Shown: positions 18,387-26,058 of the stretch, in pieces
Numbering within the stretch: position 1 is the stretch's first letter
Layout of the letters: each line of letters opens with the position of its first letter
Origin: Planctomycetaceae bacterium
GTDB lineage: Bacteria; Planctomycetota; Planctomycetia; Pirellulales; Thermoguttaceae
Direction: 5' to 3'
Length of the DNA stretch: 44,642 bases
Assembly: GCA_031278315.1 (NCBI GenBank)
Contig: JAITKS010000231.1
Location: 1 to 44,642 of the forward strand
Program-made: the position numbers and the translations under genes
The notes under the pieces: generated by a model
What the model was told of the DNA's origin: nothing
Database searches by the model: none
The model's input: the letters and a program-made list of their open reading frames with translations, nothing else

Positions 18387-18920
18387 GGAGTTCTTGTCTT
18401 GTGATATATACTCATTGTACTTTAAAATTCGGTTTTATTTTTTGTAACGAAAAAGGTGACCATTCACGCATAAAATAAAATCGCCCTAAAAAGACAGCAG
18501 TATAGTGGTTAGTGTATAGTGGTTAGTGGTTAGTGGTTAGTTCGCATGCGGAGCTTAGCACCGATTATAAGTTCGAATCGCTAATCACTATTATTGAGCA
18601 AATATCCGATAGCCCTTTTCAGGGCGATTTTAGTTTAAAACGAATACCGAAATTTAAAGTGTGAAAAGTATATCGTGGAATTTTTGTTTTTTATCTTGAA
18701 GGGGCATCTCCAATATAGCCGTGTGTTGTGTACTTACCGCACACGGAATCAATTTAGAGTCGGTTCTAATTTCCGCATGCGAACTAACTGCTGTTCCTAT
18801 CTTTTCGGGGCTAATTTATTTTTATGTGTGAAAGGTTACAATAGTGATTTGAATTTATAATCTGTGTTAATTTCCGCATGCGAACTAACCACTAACCACT
18901 AACCGTTAACCATTAATTAA
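18387..18920. repeat. Repeat mosaic between BMC-H 2 and the membrane-protein gene
   Basis: Nearly the whole 534 bp is repeat. An inverted-ended unit runs from 18405 (ATATACTCATTGTACTTTAA) to 18672 (ACCGAAATTTAAAGTGTGAA then AAGTATAT). Inside it is a TTAGTGG array with GCATGC (18500-18592). A partial copy of the composite repeat hairpin follows (18699-18755), then a second GCATGC fragment (18765-18793), and an inverted TTAGTGG array runs up to the next gene's ATG (18842-18920). Confidence 0.8.
18842..18920 (-). repeat. TTAGTGG/GCATGC array abutting a start codon
   Basis: Reads outward (minus) from the gene at 18921: TTAATTAATGGTTAACGG, three TTAGTGG-type units, TTCGCATGCGGAAATTA and AATTCAAATCACTA. 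There is no spacer between the array and the ATG, so the array itself is the ribosome-binding region of that gene. Confidence 0.8.
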
Positions 18921-20117
18921 ATGATTGATTTACCGTCATTATTTCCTAGTGATTTATTTTCTGAATCGCAGGAACAGATTTTCAAGAAGCTTATAAAAGA
19001 TACTGTTATTGAAACGTCTGATATTTTTTTTAGCAAGCTTACATCGAAATCACCGTTACCGTCTGAAATTAAAATTGCGTCTGACGCATTAAAAAATAAA
19101 CTTACAGATACTATCGAATCGAATTATTGGATAGAGACAATTTGCGGCGAGGAATCGACTTCAGACCAACGCGGTTATCTTCGTTATCATTTACGCAGGC
19201 TTATTCCGCAAGTTGTTATTCCTGATTTATCGCATACACAATCTGAGGTTCGTTTATCGGTTTTAATGGTTGTTACGGCGGTTAGTACAGCACTTGGGTT
19301 ATGTCTTGGCAATGTGGTTTCGCAATTGGGGTTGGGGTTGGGGTTGGATATAGTAACGCAAGAAGTTGGTTTGATGTTTGGTGCGATTATTGGTGCGGTA
19401 ATAGGTGTATTTTTTGTAATGTATGTAGCAGCGAATGAGAAGTTGCGTAATGGATTTCTTTTGGGGCTTGGTCTTGTTGCGGGTACAGATTTAACGATAT
19501 ATCTTGTACGAAATATGTCTATAATTTTGCGAGGTTCGGTGTTATCGATTATAAAGCGATTCGTGTTTTACGGCGGTCTTGCAATAATTACGTTAATTTC
19601 AAAGCGTAGAATAGTTTTTAATCGTAACAATTATCGGAAGGAAATTGAAATCATAATAGAGCAATGGCTTCATGCGGTACTTATGATTTTTACTGTTTTA
19701 ACATACAAGATAAACACTCTTGAACAAAATCCGTTTAATCGTTATGCGCAAGATAAAGATAGATTGAATACTATTGTTTCTATAGTCAGAAGGCTGGAAA
19801 AGGCAGCTTTTGATGTTAATTCTGATTCTGATTCTGATTTATCTGAATCAAAAATTATTATAAAGGAGTTAGTTCAAGAGTTGGAATCTTGCGGATTTTC
19901 AATAAGTGAAGAAACTGATAGTTCAAATTTGTGTAACGATAATTCTGAATTGACGCCGGAAGCAATTCTTATTTGGGATGAATTTCAAAATAAATTTTTT
20001 GATTCGATTGGCATAATTCGTAATGGTGATCATTATCAAGTTGTCGAGGAACCAATTATTCGCAACGAAATTGTTGAACGAAAAGGCATAGCCAGAAAAA
20101 GAAACAAGATTAGTTAA
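18921..20117 (+). CDS. Multi-pass membrane protein, function unknown
   Basis: 398 residues. An N-terminal soluble helical region (about 1-108) precedes about four hydrophobic segments between about 109 and 235 (LSVLMVVTAVSTALGLCLGN, LMFGAIIGAVIGVFFVMYVA, GFLLGLGLVAGTDLTIYLV and FVFYGGLAIITLI). A charged cytoplasmic C-terminal region (about 240-398) is rich in Asp/Glu/Ser. A TTGGGG tandem repeat (19326-19347) codes the GLGLGLG stretch and could vary in length. I recognise no family. The gene sits between repeat blocks and starts directly at the end of a TTAGTGG array. Association with the upstream BMC genes is by proximity only. Confidence 0.75.
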   Translation: MIDLPSLFPSDLFSESQEQIFKKLIKDTVIETSDIFFSKLTSKSPLPSEIKIASDALKNKLTDTIESNYWIETICGEESTSDQRGYLRYHLRRLIPQVVIPDLSHTQSEVRLSVLMVVTAVSTALGLCLGNVVSQLGLGLGLDIVTQEVGLMFGAIIGAVIGVFFVMYVAANEKLRNGFLLGLGLVAGTDLTIYLVRNMSIILRGSVLSIIKRFVFYGGLAIITLISKRRIVFNRNNYRKEIEIIIEQWLHAVLMIFTVLTYKINTLEQNPFNRYAQDKDRLNTIVSIVRRLEKAAFDVNSDSDSDLSESKIIIKELVQELESCGFSISEETDSSNLCNDNSELTPEAILIWDEFQNKFFDSIGIIRNGDHYQVVEEPIIRNEIVERKGIARKRNKIS

Positions 20118-20463
20118 AAATAAATTGGAACTAAGCATTATTATTATTCCAATATCCGATCGCTCTTTCTGGGCTGGTTTGAAAAGAGCACACGCCGTAG
20201 GGGCGTATCGCATACGCCCCTACGCATACGCCCTTTTGTTTTTATTAACCACAGAGGACACAGAGAACACAGAGAAATATGATTTTGTAATTTTAGATTT
20301 TGTGATAATTTGTCCATTTGATTTTTGTGAGATAATTTGTCTATTTGATTCCGTGTGTGGTGAGTACACCACGCACGGTTGCATTGGAAATACCCCCTTC
20401 GGGGTATGATAATAAAGGAGCTGCCAATCAAGAAGTCCCGCAAAAAAATATTCCGCTGGTATA
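20118..20463. other. Convergent intergenic region made of repeats
   Basis: About 346 bp. It contains a CCAATATCCGATCGCTCTTT fragment, a GGGGCGTATCGCATACGCCC palindrome (about 20192-20220) and the right copy of the composite repeat. A GTAATATATC motif on the minus strand (20450-20467) overlaps the trpB stop codon. Confidence 0.7.
20232..20441 (-). repeat. Composite repeat, right copy (inverted relative to 10059-10267)
   Basis: Reverse complement of the left copy, with the same module order: ACCACAGAGGACACAGAGAA, two TAATTTG(T)CCATTTGATT-type units, the hairpin CCGTGTGTGGTG/CACCACGCACGG (20351-20378), TACCCCCTTCGGGGTA and GCCAATCAAGAAGTCCCGC. The two hairpin arms each pair well although single bases differ between copies. 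Confidence 0.85.
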
Positions 20464-21630
20464 TTACAAATTTTTTAATATTTTTTGAACATGTTGTAAA
20501 TCTTTATCACCGCGGCCTGAAAGACAAATTAAGATGTTACGATTTTTCTCGTTCTTTACCTCCTTAAATGCTTGCGCTAAAGCATGAGAACTTTCTAACG
20601 CTGGTATAATTCCCTCGAACTTGCAAAGTTGCTTGAACGCTTCTAACGCTTCTTTGTCTGTAATGGTTTCATAACGTACCCTGCCTGCGTCCCTCAGAAA
20701 CGCATGTTCGGGACCAACACCCGGATAATCTAAACCCGCCGAAATCGAATACGCTTCACGTATTTGTCCATTTTCGTCTTGTAATAACATCGATTTCGCA
20801 CCATGTAAAATTCCGACCCTGCCCGCCGTAATAGAAGCGGCATGCTCACCCGAATCTAAACCCCTTCCCGCCGCTTCCACACCAACTAACTCAACAGCGT
20901 CATCCGATAAAAAAGAATAAAAAATTCCAATTGCATTACTGCCGCCCCCTACCGCCGCAATAACACAATCAGGTAATACCCCCGCATTTTCTAACATTTG
21001 ACACCTCGATTCGGCACCGATCACTTTCTGGAACTCCCGAACCATCCAAGGATACGGATCAGGTCCCGCAACCGTTCCTACAACATAAAATGTATCATCA
21101 ACGACATCACTCCAATATCTCAACGTTTCATTCATTGCATCTTTCAACGTTGCCGAACCTGAACTCACCGGAATAACTTCGGCACCGAGTAATTTCATTC
21201 GTTGTACATTCGGCTGCTGACGTCTTATGTCTTCTTCGCCCATAAAAACTTTACATTCGTAGCCCATTAACGCTGCGACAGTTGCAGTTGCTACGCCATG
21301 TTGACCCGCACCGGTTTCGGCAATTAAACGATGTTTATTCATCCGCTTGGCAAGCAACGCCTGACCAATCGTATTGTTGATTTTATGCGCTCCCGTATGA
21401 TTCAAATCTTCTCGTTTAAGCCATATTTTAACGTTTGATAAACTCCCGCTTAAACGTTGCGCAAAATAGCAAGGCGAAGGACGGCCGACATATTGACGTA
21501 ATAATTCATTATATTCAGACCAGAACGTGTCATCTTGCAATGCGTTTTGTGCCGCTTGTTTCAATTCAAGCAGCGGAGTAACAAGTGTTTCGCCGACATA
21601 AAGTCCGCCGTAATCGCCAAAAAAACTCAT
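20464..21630 (-). CDS. trpB: Tryptophan synthase beta chain
   Basis: TrpB condenses indole with serine to make tryptophan using PLP. The 388-residue product carries the PLP-lysine motif [15 protein letters not shown] (K83), the [11 protein letters not shown] segment, the phosphate-binding GGGSNAIG loop and [16 protein letters not shown], all diagnostic of the TrpB1 type that normally pairs with TrpA. trpA and the other trp genes are not in the window, so the gene is separated from its usual operon. The repeat array at 21633 begins 2 bp upstream of the ATG and a repeat motif overlaps the stop, so the transcription unit is bracketed by repeats on both sides. Confidence 0.98.
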   Translation of the reverse strand: MSFFGDYGGLYVGETLVTPLLELKQAAQNALQDDTFWSEYNELLRQYVGRPSPCYFAQRLSGSLSNVKIWLKREDLNHTGAHKINNTIGQALLAKRMNKHRLIAETGAGQHGVATATVAALMGYECKVFMGEEDIRRQQPNVQRMKLLGAEVIPVSSGSATLKDAMNETLRYWSDVVDDTFYVVGTVAGPDPYPWMVREFQKVIGAESRCQMLENAGVLPDCVIAAVGGGSNAIGIFYSFLSDDAVELVGVEAAGRGLDSGEHAASITAGRVGILHGAKSMLLQDENGQIREAYSISAGLDYPGVGPEHAFLRDAGRVRYETITDKEALEAFKQLCKFEGIIPALESSHALAQAFKEVKNEKNRNILICLSGRGDKDLQHVQKILKNL

Positions 21631-21632
21631 CT

Positions 21633-21682
21633 TTAGTTGTTAGGGGTTAGTGGTTAGATGTTAGTGGTTAGTGGTTAGTGGG
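21633..21682 (+). repeat. TTAGTGG array abutting the trpB start
   Basis: Reads outward from trpB: TTAGTTGTTAGGGG, then five TTAGTGG-type units. No GCATGC core. It covers the region where a Shine-Dalgarno sequence would lie. Confidence 0.75.
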
Positions 21683-21714
21683 GAGAAATATTATTGAGAT
21701 GATTTTTAAAATAC

Positions 21715-21762
21715 AAAACACACGAAAGGTTTTTTGTATAGCTTTCGTGTGTTTCGTGTTTT
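21715..21762. repeat. ACACGAAA palindrome
   Basis: AAAACACACGAAAG and CTTTCGTGTGTTTCGTGTTT form an inverted pair around a short spacer. A related palindrome is at 25961-26029. This phrase is a generic low-complexity repeat type that I have seen in unrelated bacteria. Confidence 0.7.
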
Positions 21763-21797
21763 GAAAAATGTGAACTAACAACTGAAATATTACGAAA

Positions 21798-21890
21798 TTA
21801 GTTGTTAGTGATTTAATGATTAGCCGAAATTAGTGATTAGCGGAAGTTCCATATACGAACTAAACACTAATCACTAACCACTAATCACTA
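21798..21890 (-). repeat. TTAGTGG-type array overlapping the PEP-CTERM gene stop codon
   Basis: Read outward (minus): TAGTGATTAGTGGTTAGTGA, GTTTAGTTCGTATATGGAAC (the GCATGC core is degenerate), then further TTAGTGA units. The first TAG is the stop codon of the gene at 21888-22985. Confidence 0.75.
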
Positions 21891-22985
21891 TTTGGAAAAT
21901 CGTCTTCTTAAACCTAGACCTGCAAGTCCAATTCCTATGATCAACATTGTTGCAGGTTCTGGTGTTGTCGGCTCTGGACCGGGATTACCGAAAATTGAGT
22001 CAGTATTCAAATTGATATTGGATGCGAAAGCAATAAGTCCATCGTTACCGTCATAAACAGTACCTCCGTTATATTCCGGTAAAATTGAATCAATCAAAAA
22101 TGCGATATTATTGTTACCATTACTCAATATACCTGCACTAAAAAGAGCAGCTAAATCGATTTCCATATTATACTGTCCGAACAGTTGCGAATTTAACATA
22201 TTGGCGGACAATTGCAGGTACGTGTCGCTAAGTTCTATTCCATTGATATAAATTCCGAGTAATGTTCCAAGTTCAGAAAACCAACCATTGAGGTATTGAT
22301 AAGTTGTCGCGGGGTCATAATTAAAATCTGTAACAAAAGCATAAATACCTGTATTGTGATCACCAATACCGGTTTTAGTTGTGAGTCCATCACTTGTAAA
22401 GGTATCTGTGGCTGCATTATAAAACCAGTTGTGATCTGTACTTTCGTTATTAGCCGCAGCAGAAGACGTTATAATATTTGTTGACTGACTACGCCCCTGT
22501 AACAACATAGCTTGAACGCCGCTTGTATCAACTTGACCTTTCAGAGTTTCCGCAGCTTGACCATAAATATTGCCAAAAAGATTCTTTGAATCGCCATAAT
22601 CGTCACCTGAATTGTGGGCAACTAGTGAATTGCTACCTGAGTGTAAAACCCCTAGCTTGTCACTACGTGTACTCATTTTGTTATTAGCAAGAGTATCAGC
22701 CAAGTAGTCTTTCATAAGAGCCAGTCGATAATCCCAAGTATCTACAGTATCTTTGTCTTTACCGTTAATCCATCTTGTTCTAACATTTCTGCCATCGTTT
22801 GATAACTCGCCTTCTCCGTATGCTTTGTAGTAATAGGCTTCTCTTTCGACATCGGAAAATACAGTTCCCCATGCTCCGATGTTTGTACCTATTTGAATGA
22901 CGTCAGCATTTGTATTACTGATTGTAACGTTTACTGTTACGATTGTTAAAATCGCTAGTAAAGTTGTGAAAATTTTTGTTTTCAT
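21888..22985 (-). CDS. PEP-CTERM sorting-signal protein
   Basis: About 365 residues. A signal peptide (MKTKIFTTLLAILTIVTVNV) is followed by a beta-rich, Asn/Asp/Ser-rich passenger. The C-terminus ends with PTTPEPATMLIIGIGLAGLG and a basic LRRRF tail, the tripartite PEP-CTERM signal recognised by an exosortase for export and anchoring to the outer envelope or matrix. I chose the ATG at 22985 because it directly starts the signal peptide and has AAAGGGAAAT upstream; an ATG at 23039 would add a charged 18-residue leader. No exosortase gene is in the window. The stop codon TAG is part of a TTAGTGG-type repeat, so the end of the protein was set by, or preserved at, a repeat edge. Confidence 0.88.
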   Translation of the reverse strand: MKTKIFTTLLAILTIVTVNVTISNTNADVIQIGTNIGAWGTVFSDVEREAYYYKAYGEGELSNDGRNVRTRWINGKDKDTVDTWDYRLALMKDYLADTLANNKMSTRSDKLGVLHSGSNSLVAHNSGDDYGDSKNLFGNIYGQAAETLKGQVDTSGVQAMLLQGRSQSTNIITSSAAANNESTDHNWFYNAATDTFTSDGLTTKTGIGDHNTGIYAFVTDFNYDPATTYQYLNGWFSELGTLLGIYINGIELSDTYLQLSANMLNSQLFGQYNMEIDLAALFSAGILSNGNNNIAFLIDSILPEYNGGTVYDGNDGLIAFASNINLNTDSIFGNPGPEPTTPEPATMLIIGIGLAGLGLRRRFSK

Positions 22986-23520
22986 TGTTTTTAATTTCCC
23001 TTTCTTCTCGTGTTTGAGAATCAAATTGTTATGTTGCATTTAGTGCAACCACTGTTTTACTGTTACTGCATATTACAAACTAGCAGTAGTTATATCGCAC
23101 CGTTGCGACATAAAGTATTGTAGCATAATTTATGCCAAAACAACACCTCAGAAATAATATTCTTGTAACTGTCTGTCTTAAAATGTCTTGTATCAAAATA
23201 TTCATCTTGTCCAAAATAATTTTCAAACTAAAATGGCAGAACAATTCCCCCTTTATATGTCTTAATAAAACAATTCTTTGTATCTTTTTAACCAAAGTGT
23301 AGCATATTAGCGGTCAGTGGTTAGTGGTTAGCGGTTAGCGGTTAGTTCGCATGCGTAAATTATTACCGATCACAATTTCGAATCTCACTAAATCACTAAT
23401 CACTCCGCTATTTTTTTTATTAACCACAGAGGACACAGAGAACACAGAGAAATCAGATTTTGTAATTTTGGATTTTCGTTACAACAAAGATAACCGAAAT
23501 TTAATGTACAATGAGTATAA
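22986..23520. other. Intergenic region with repeat array
   Basis: About 535 bp. The left part (to about 23300) is AT-rich without a recognised gene. A TTAGTGG/GCATGC array follows (23307-23408), then ACCACAGAGGACACAGAGAA (from 23424) and CCGAAATTTAATGTACAATG up to the stop of the DnaA-like gene. Confidence 0.65.
23307..23408 (+). repeat. TTAGTGG/GCATGC array
   Basis: TTAGCGGTCAGTGGTTAGTGG and following units, GTTCGCATGCG, ATTACCGATCACAATTTCGA and TCACTAAATCACTAATCACT. Same module order as the inverted array at 24923-25001. Confidence 0.8.
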
Positions 23521-24687
23521 TTATGTAAATTTTTCTGCGATAGCTGCTAGTTTTAATTTTAATGAATTATCATTTTTTTGCTCATATTCAATTTTTTGTA
23601 TTAGATGCCTTATAGTCGCTTGATCCCTATTGCCAAAGAATTTCGCAATTTGCTTTAACGTTAATCCCGATTCCCTTCTTGCAAAATAAACCGCAATAGC
23701 CCTCGCCATCGCAAGCGTCTTATTGCGTGAACTGCCCCTTATTTCCGCAACCTTATACGAGAAATTCGCTGCAACAATTTTTACAATCTGCTCAATCGGA
23801 ATCCGCCTTTTATCAACACGTCCCTTTAAAAATTGCTTGAAATAACTCGTGTCAATTTTTACGTCATCTATCATCGACTTGCATACCATCCCCGCAATAA
23901 TTCCATAAATTTCCGGAATAGAACTCTGCAACACATTCGCTGCATACACTAACGCTGAATCCGCAATAGATACCCTAAACGCCGACAATAATCTCTCAAT
24001 GAAATATTTTCTTACCGCAATATCCGGTAACATTATCGGTACAGTTGTCCCGCTAATAATTCTGTCAAATAATCGCGGTGCAAATTTTGGTAACGTCCTT
24101 GAAGTCAAAATAACAGGAATATCCGCTGCAATTAAAATATCCAACGTATGCTGAAATTCTTCCAACACAACAACTTTTCCTTCTAACTGCTCAATATCAT
24201 CTACCAACAACATCGTTACATCCCTGAACCGGCGTCGAAAATCATCCGTTGCCTTCAAGTCAATTGCCTCCGCAAAAAAACGTGCGAAATCCGCCGCCTT
24301 GATTAACACATCCCTCTGCCGCTTTACCGCCCCCTTACGGCGTAAATCAAATATACCTTGCAAAAGATGCGTTTTGCCCGTGCCGCCCCGCCCATAAAAA
24401 AGTACCGGTAAATTCTCACGCACCAATAAACCGTCAAATAACATATTAATCACCCGCTCAACCGCATAATTCTCCTCCCCAACCAAAAAACCATTGTCCG
24501 CAACCTGCAACAATAAATTCCCATGACCCGATAACGACGATTTAACCGACTTGACTCCCCGCTGCTTACTCACTCGACCATGCACTTGTTTGTTTATCTT
24601 TTCACTCGTACCGTTATCTTGCCAACTGGAAACATCAAACTCCAGCGGCTTGCCCGAAAGCGGAATTATATGAATCGATTTATCCAT
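23521..24687 (-). CDS. DnaA-like replication initiator paralog, divergent
   Basis: 388 residues. AAA+ core: Walker A GRGGTGKT (99-106), Walker B LLVDDIEQL (D163, D164), preceded by FLVGEENYAVERVINMLFDG, the usual start of DnaA domain III. The C-terminal domain IV is recognisable (IVAANFSYKVAEIRGSSRNK, then GNRDQATIRHLIQKIE). The protein differs from typical DnaA: the domain IV signature RDHTTV is RDQATI; the segment where the arginine finger lies (RSRF) reads IISGTT; the sensor II phrase RELEG reads PEIYG; and the N-terminal domain I is short. These changes suggest altered origin binding and weak or absent ATP-dependent filament formation. It may be a regulator or a second initiator. dnaN, recF and gyrB are not nearby, and DnaA boxes are not clustered here. 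Confidence 0.85.
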   Translation of the reverse strand: MDKSIHIIPLSGKPLEFDVSSWQDNGTSEKINKQVHGRVSKQRGVKSVKSSLSGHGNLLLQVADNGFLVGEENYAVERVINMLFDGLLVRENLPVLFYGRGGTGKTHLLQGIFDLRRKGAVKRQRDVLIKAADFARFFAEAIDLKATDDFRRRFRDVTMLLVDDIEQLEGKVVVLEEFQHTLDILIAADIPVILTSRTLPKFAPRLFDRIISGTTVPIMLPDIAVRKYFIERLLSAFRVSIADSALVYAANVLQSSIPEIYGIIAGMVCKSMIDDVKIDTSYFKQFLKGRVDKRRIPIEQIVKIVAANFSYKVAEIRGSSRNKTLAMARAIAVYFARRESGLTLKQIAKFFGNRDQATIRHLIQKIEYEQKNDNSLKLKLAAIAEKFT

Positions 24688-24730
24688 ACTACATAATCGA
24701 AATTAGAACCGTAAACTAAACTAGGTTAAT

Positions 24731-24860
24731 ATACTTTTCACACTTTAAATTTCGGTATCCGTTTTAAACTAAACCCGCCCTGAAAGGGTAACAGGATTAT
24801 AACCCGCCCCACTCGGGGCGAGTTGAGTTTAAAACAAATACCGAATTTGAAAGTACAATG
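24731..24860. repeat. 130-bp inverted-ended element with GC-rich hairpins
   Basis: Left end ATACTTTTCACACTTTAAAT then TTTCGGTATCCGTTTTAAAC; right end GTTTAAAACAAATACCGAAT then TTGAAAGTACAATG. The centre holds GCCCTGAAAGGG and CCGCCCCACTCGGGGCG hairpins. The element at 18405-18672 has the same ends. Confidence 0.75.
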
Positions 24861-24922
24861 AGATCATCAAAATCATCTTTCTCTGTGTTCTCTGCGGTTA
24901 ATAAAAAAAATAAAGTTGTCGC

Positions 24923-25001
24923 ATAGTGATTTAATGATTTTGAACTTATAATCCGTAATAATTTCCGCATGCGAACTAACCACTAACCACTAACCGCTAA
25001 T
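24923..25001 (-). repeat. TTAGTGG/GCATGC array next to a stop codon
   Basis: Outward from the gene at 25010: TTAGCGGTTAGTGGTTAGTGG-type units, TTCGCATGCGGAAATTATTA, GGATTATAAGTTCAAAATCA. It ends 8 bp from the TAG stop codon. Confidence 0.8.
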
Positions 25002-25009
25002 ACGCCTCT

Positions 25010-25669
25010 CTACATATTTTTCCACATTTTTATCTCATCTATTACATGTTCCATCACCCTTATTTGATCATTGTCAATATGCTGGAAAAATTTTTGATAT
25101 TTGTAACTGTTCTGCTGACTTCCATTATTCGGAACTCCATTCGGATTAACATAACAACGAAACCTAAATAATTCACCCTGATTTCCCCATTTTTCTAGAC
25201 AATAATACGTTGCTCCTAAATTCTGAAGTTCCGCAACAATTTCTGCAAAATCGCGCTGCCGCTTCAACCGATTCGTATTATCACCCAACATCCGATTCGA
25301 TACAGAATTTTCTTGCGGCTTTAACGGCGTCATCGGTATAAAACGCACAATGTCAGAATCACCTCCAAACGAATTCTGATCCCTCACTCCCCCGCTAGAT
25401 AAAATATCAGCATTGCCCGATAAGGCATCATTCAATAACGGATCCGCATTCAACGGAATCGATGACTTCAACCAAACAGAATCAGAATCATTAGTATCCA
25501 ATTGATCAATCTGAACATAACCACTCGGATCGTTTTTGTCATTTTGCACAACAGAATTAACTTTCTCCTTCCAAAAAATATTCTTCGGAATCATGTTCCA
25601 ACAAACAGCAACCGCCGGTAACAAAATCAAAACTAAAATTAAAACACCGCTTCTAAATACTTGAAACAT
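25010..25669 (-). CDS. Membrane-anchored or secreted protein, function unknown
   Basis: 219 residues. One N-terminal hydrophobic segment (about 6-25, VLILVLILLPAVAVCW) is a signal anchor or signal peptide. A polar linker follows (about 30-130). The conserved-looking C-terminal domain (about 140-219) reads IVAELQNLGATYYCLEKWGN, ELFRFRCYV and NDQIRVMEHVIDEIKMW. I have seen this last pattern at the ends of Planctomycete envelope proteins, but it has no function I know of. The gene is tightly bracketed: a repeat array ends 8 bp below its stop and another starts 6 bp above its ATG, leaving no conventional ribosome-binding site. Confidence 0.75.
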   Translation of the reverse strand: MFQVFRSGVLILVLILLPAVAVCWNMIPKNIFWKEKVNSVVQNDKNDPSGYVQIDQLDTNDSDSVWLKSSIPLNADPLLNDALSGNADILSSGGVRDQNSFGGDSDIVRFIPMTPLKPQENSVSNRMLGDNTNRLKRQRDFAEIVAELQNLGATYYCLEKWGNQGELFRFRCYVNPNGVPNNGSQQNSYKYQKFFQHIDNDQIRVMEHVIDEIKMWKNM

Positions 25670-25675
25670 TTTTAA

Positions 25676-25750
25676 TTAGTGGTTAGTGGTCAGTGGTTAG
25701 TGGTTAGTTCGCATGCGGAAATTCGTACGGATCATAAACCTAAATCACTA
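25676..25750 (+). repeat. TTAGTGG/GCATGC array abutting a start codon
   Basis: Begins 6 bp from the ATG at 25669 and reads away from that gene: five TTAGTGG-type units, TTCGCATGCGGAAATT, CGGATCATAAACC, AATCACTAAAG. Confidence 0.8.
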
Positions 25751-25752
25751 AA

Positions 25753-25850
25753 GTTAATAAAGTGTCGTCCCTGCGGGACTTGGATAAGTTATTGCGTTTG
25801 TCCGTAAGCTGAAGCATACGGTTAATAAAGTGTCGTCCCTGCGGGACTTG
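25753..25850 (+). repeat. REP-like hairpin pair (GTCCCTGCGGGAC)
   Basis: Two tandem units, each TTAATAAAGTGTC then GTCCCTGCGGGACTTG, joined by a segment like that at 10005-10045 (CCGTAAGCT, GAAGCATACGG). Confidence 0.8.
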
Positions 25851-26058
25851 TTGATTGATTGTTCGCTCTGTCGTAACTCAACTTCTGTCGTAACTCAAAA
25901 AAATTGAAACAAAAATTCCACGATATAAATTACTATTCTATTCTTTTTGCTTTAATTTTTTTAACACGAAAAACACGAAAATACACGAAAAAAGGTTTTT
26001 TAGATCATTTTCGTGCGTTTCGTGTTTACTATAACAGACATTTTTCAATGATATTTTT

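Larger units (their letters stand above)
24688..25009. other. Repeat mosaic upstream of the DnaA-like gene
   Basis: About 320 bp, almost all repeat: an inverted-ended element (24731-24860), a CTCTGTGTTCTCTGCGGTTA segment (about 24882-24901) and an outward array (24923-25001) ending 8 bp before the stop of the next gene. Confidence 0.75.
25670..26058. other. Repeat-filled intergenic region
   Basis: About 390 bp: outward TTAGTGG array (25676-25750), two GTCCCTGCGGGAC hairpin units (25753-25850), a degenerate GTAATATATC motif (25915-25933, minus) and an ACACGAAA palindrome (25961-26029). Confidence 0.75.

Noticed and set aside
18500-18592. CRISPR array from regularly repeated TTAGTGG units
   Set aside because: Units are 6-7 bp without spacers, and no cas genes are present; these are tandem arrays, not CRISPR.
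18565-18600. tRNA T-arm-like GTTCGAATC
   Set aside because: The phrase belongs to the GCATGC repeat module and recurs at other arrays; no cloverleaf can be drawn around it.
20464-23039. trpB and the PEP-CTERM gene as an operon
   Set aside because: They are on the same strand but separated by about 250 bp of repeat arrays and a palindrome, with no functional link.
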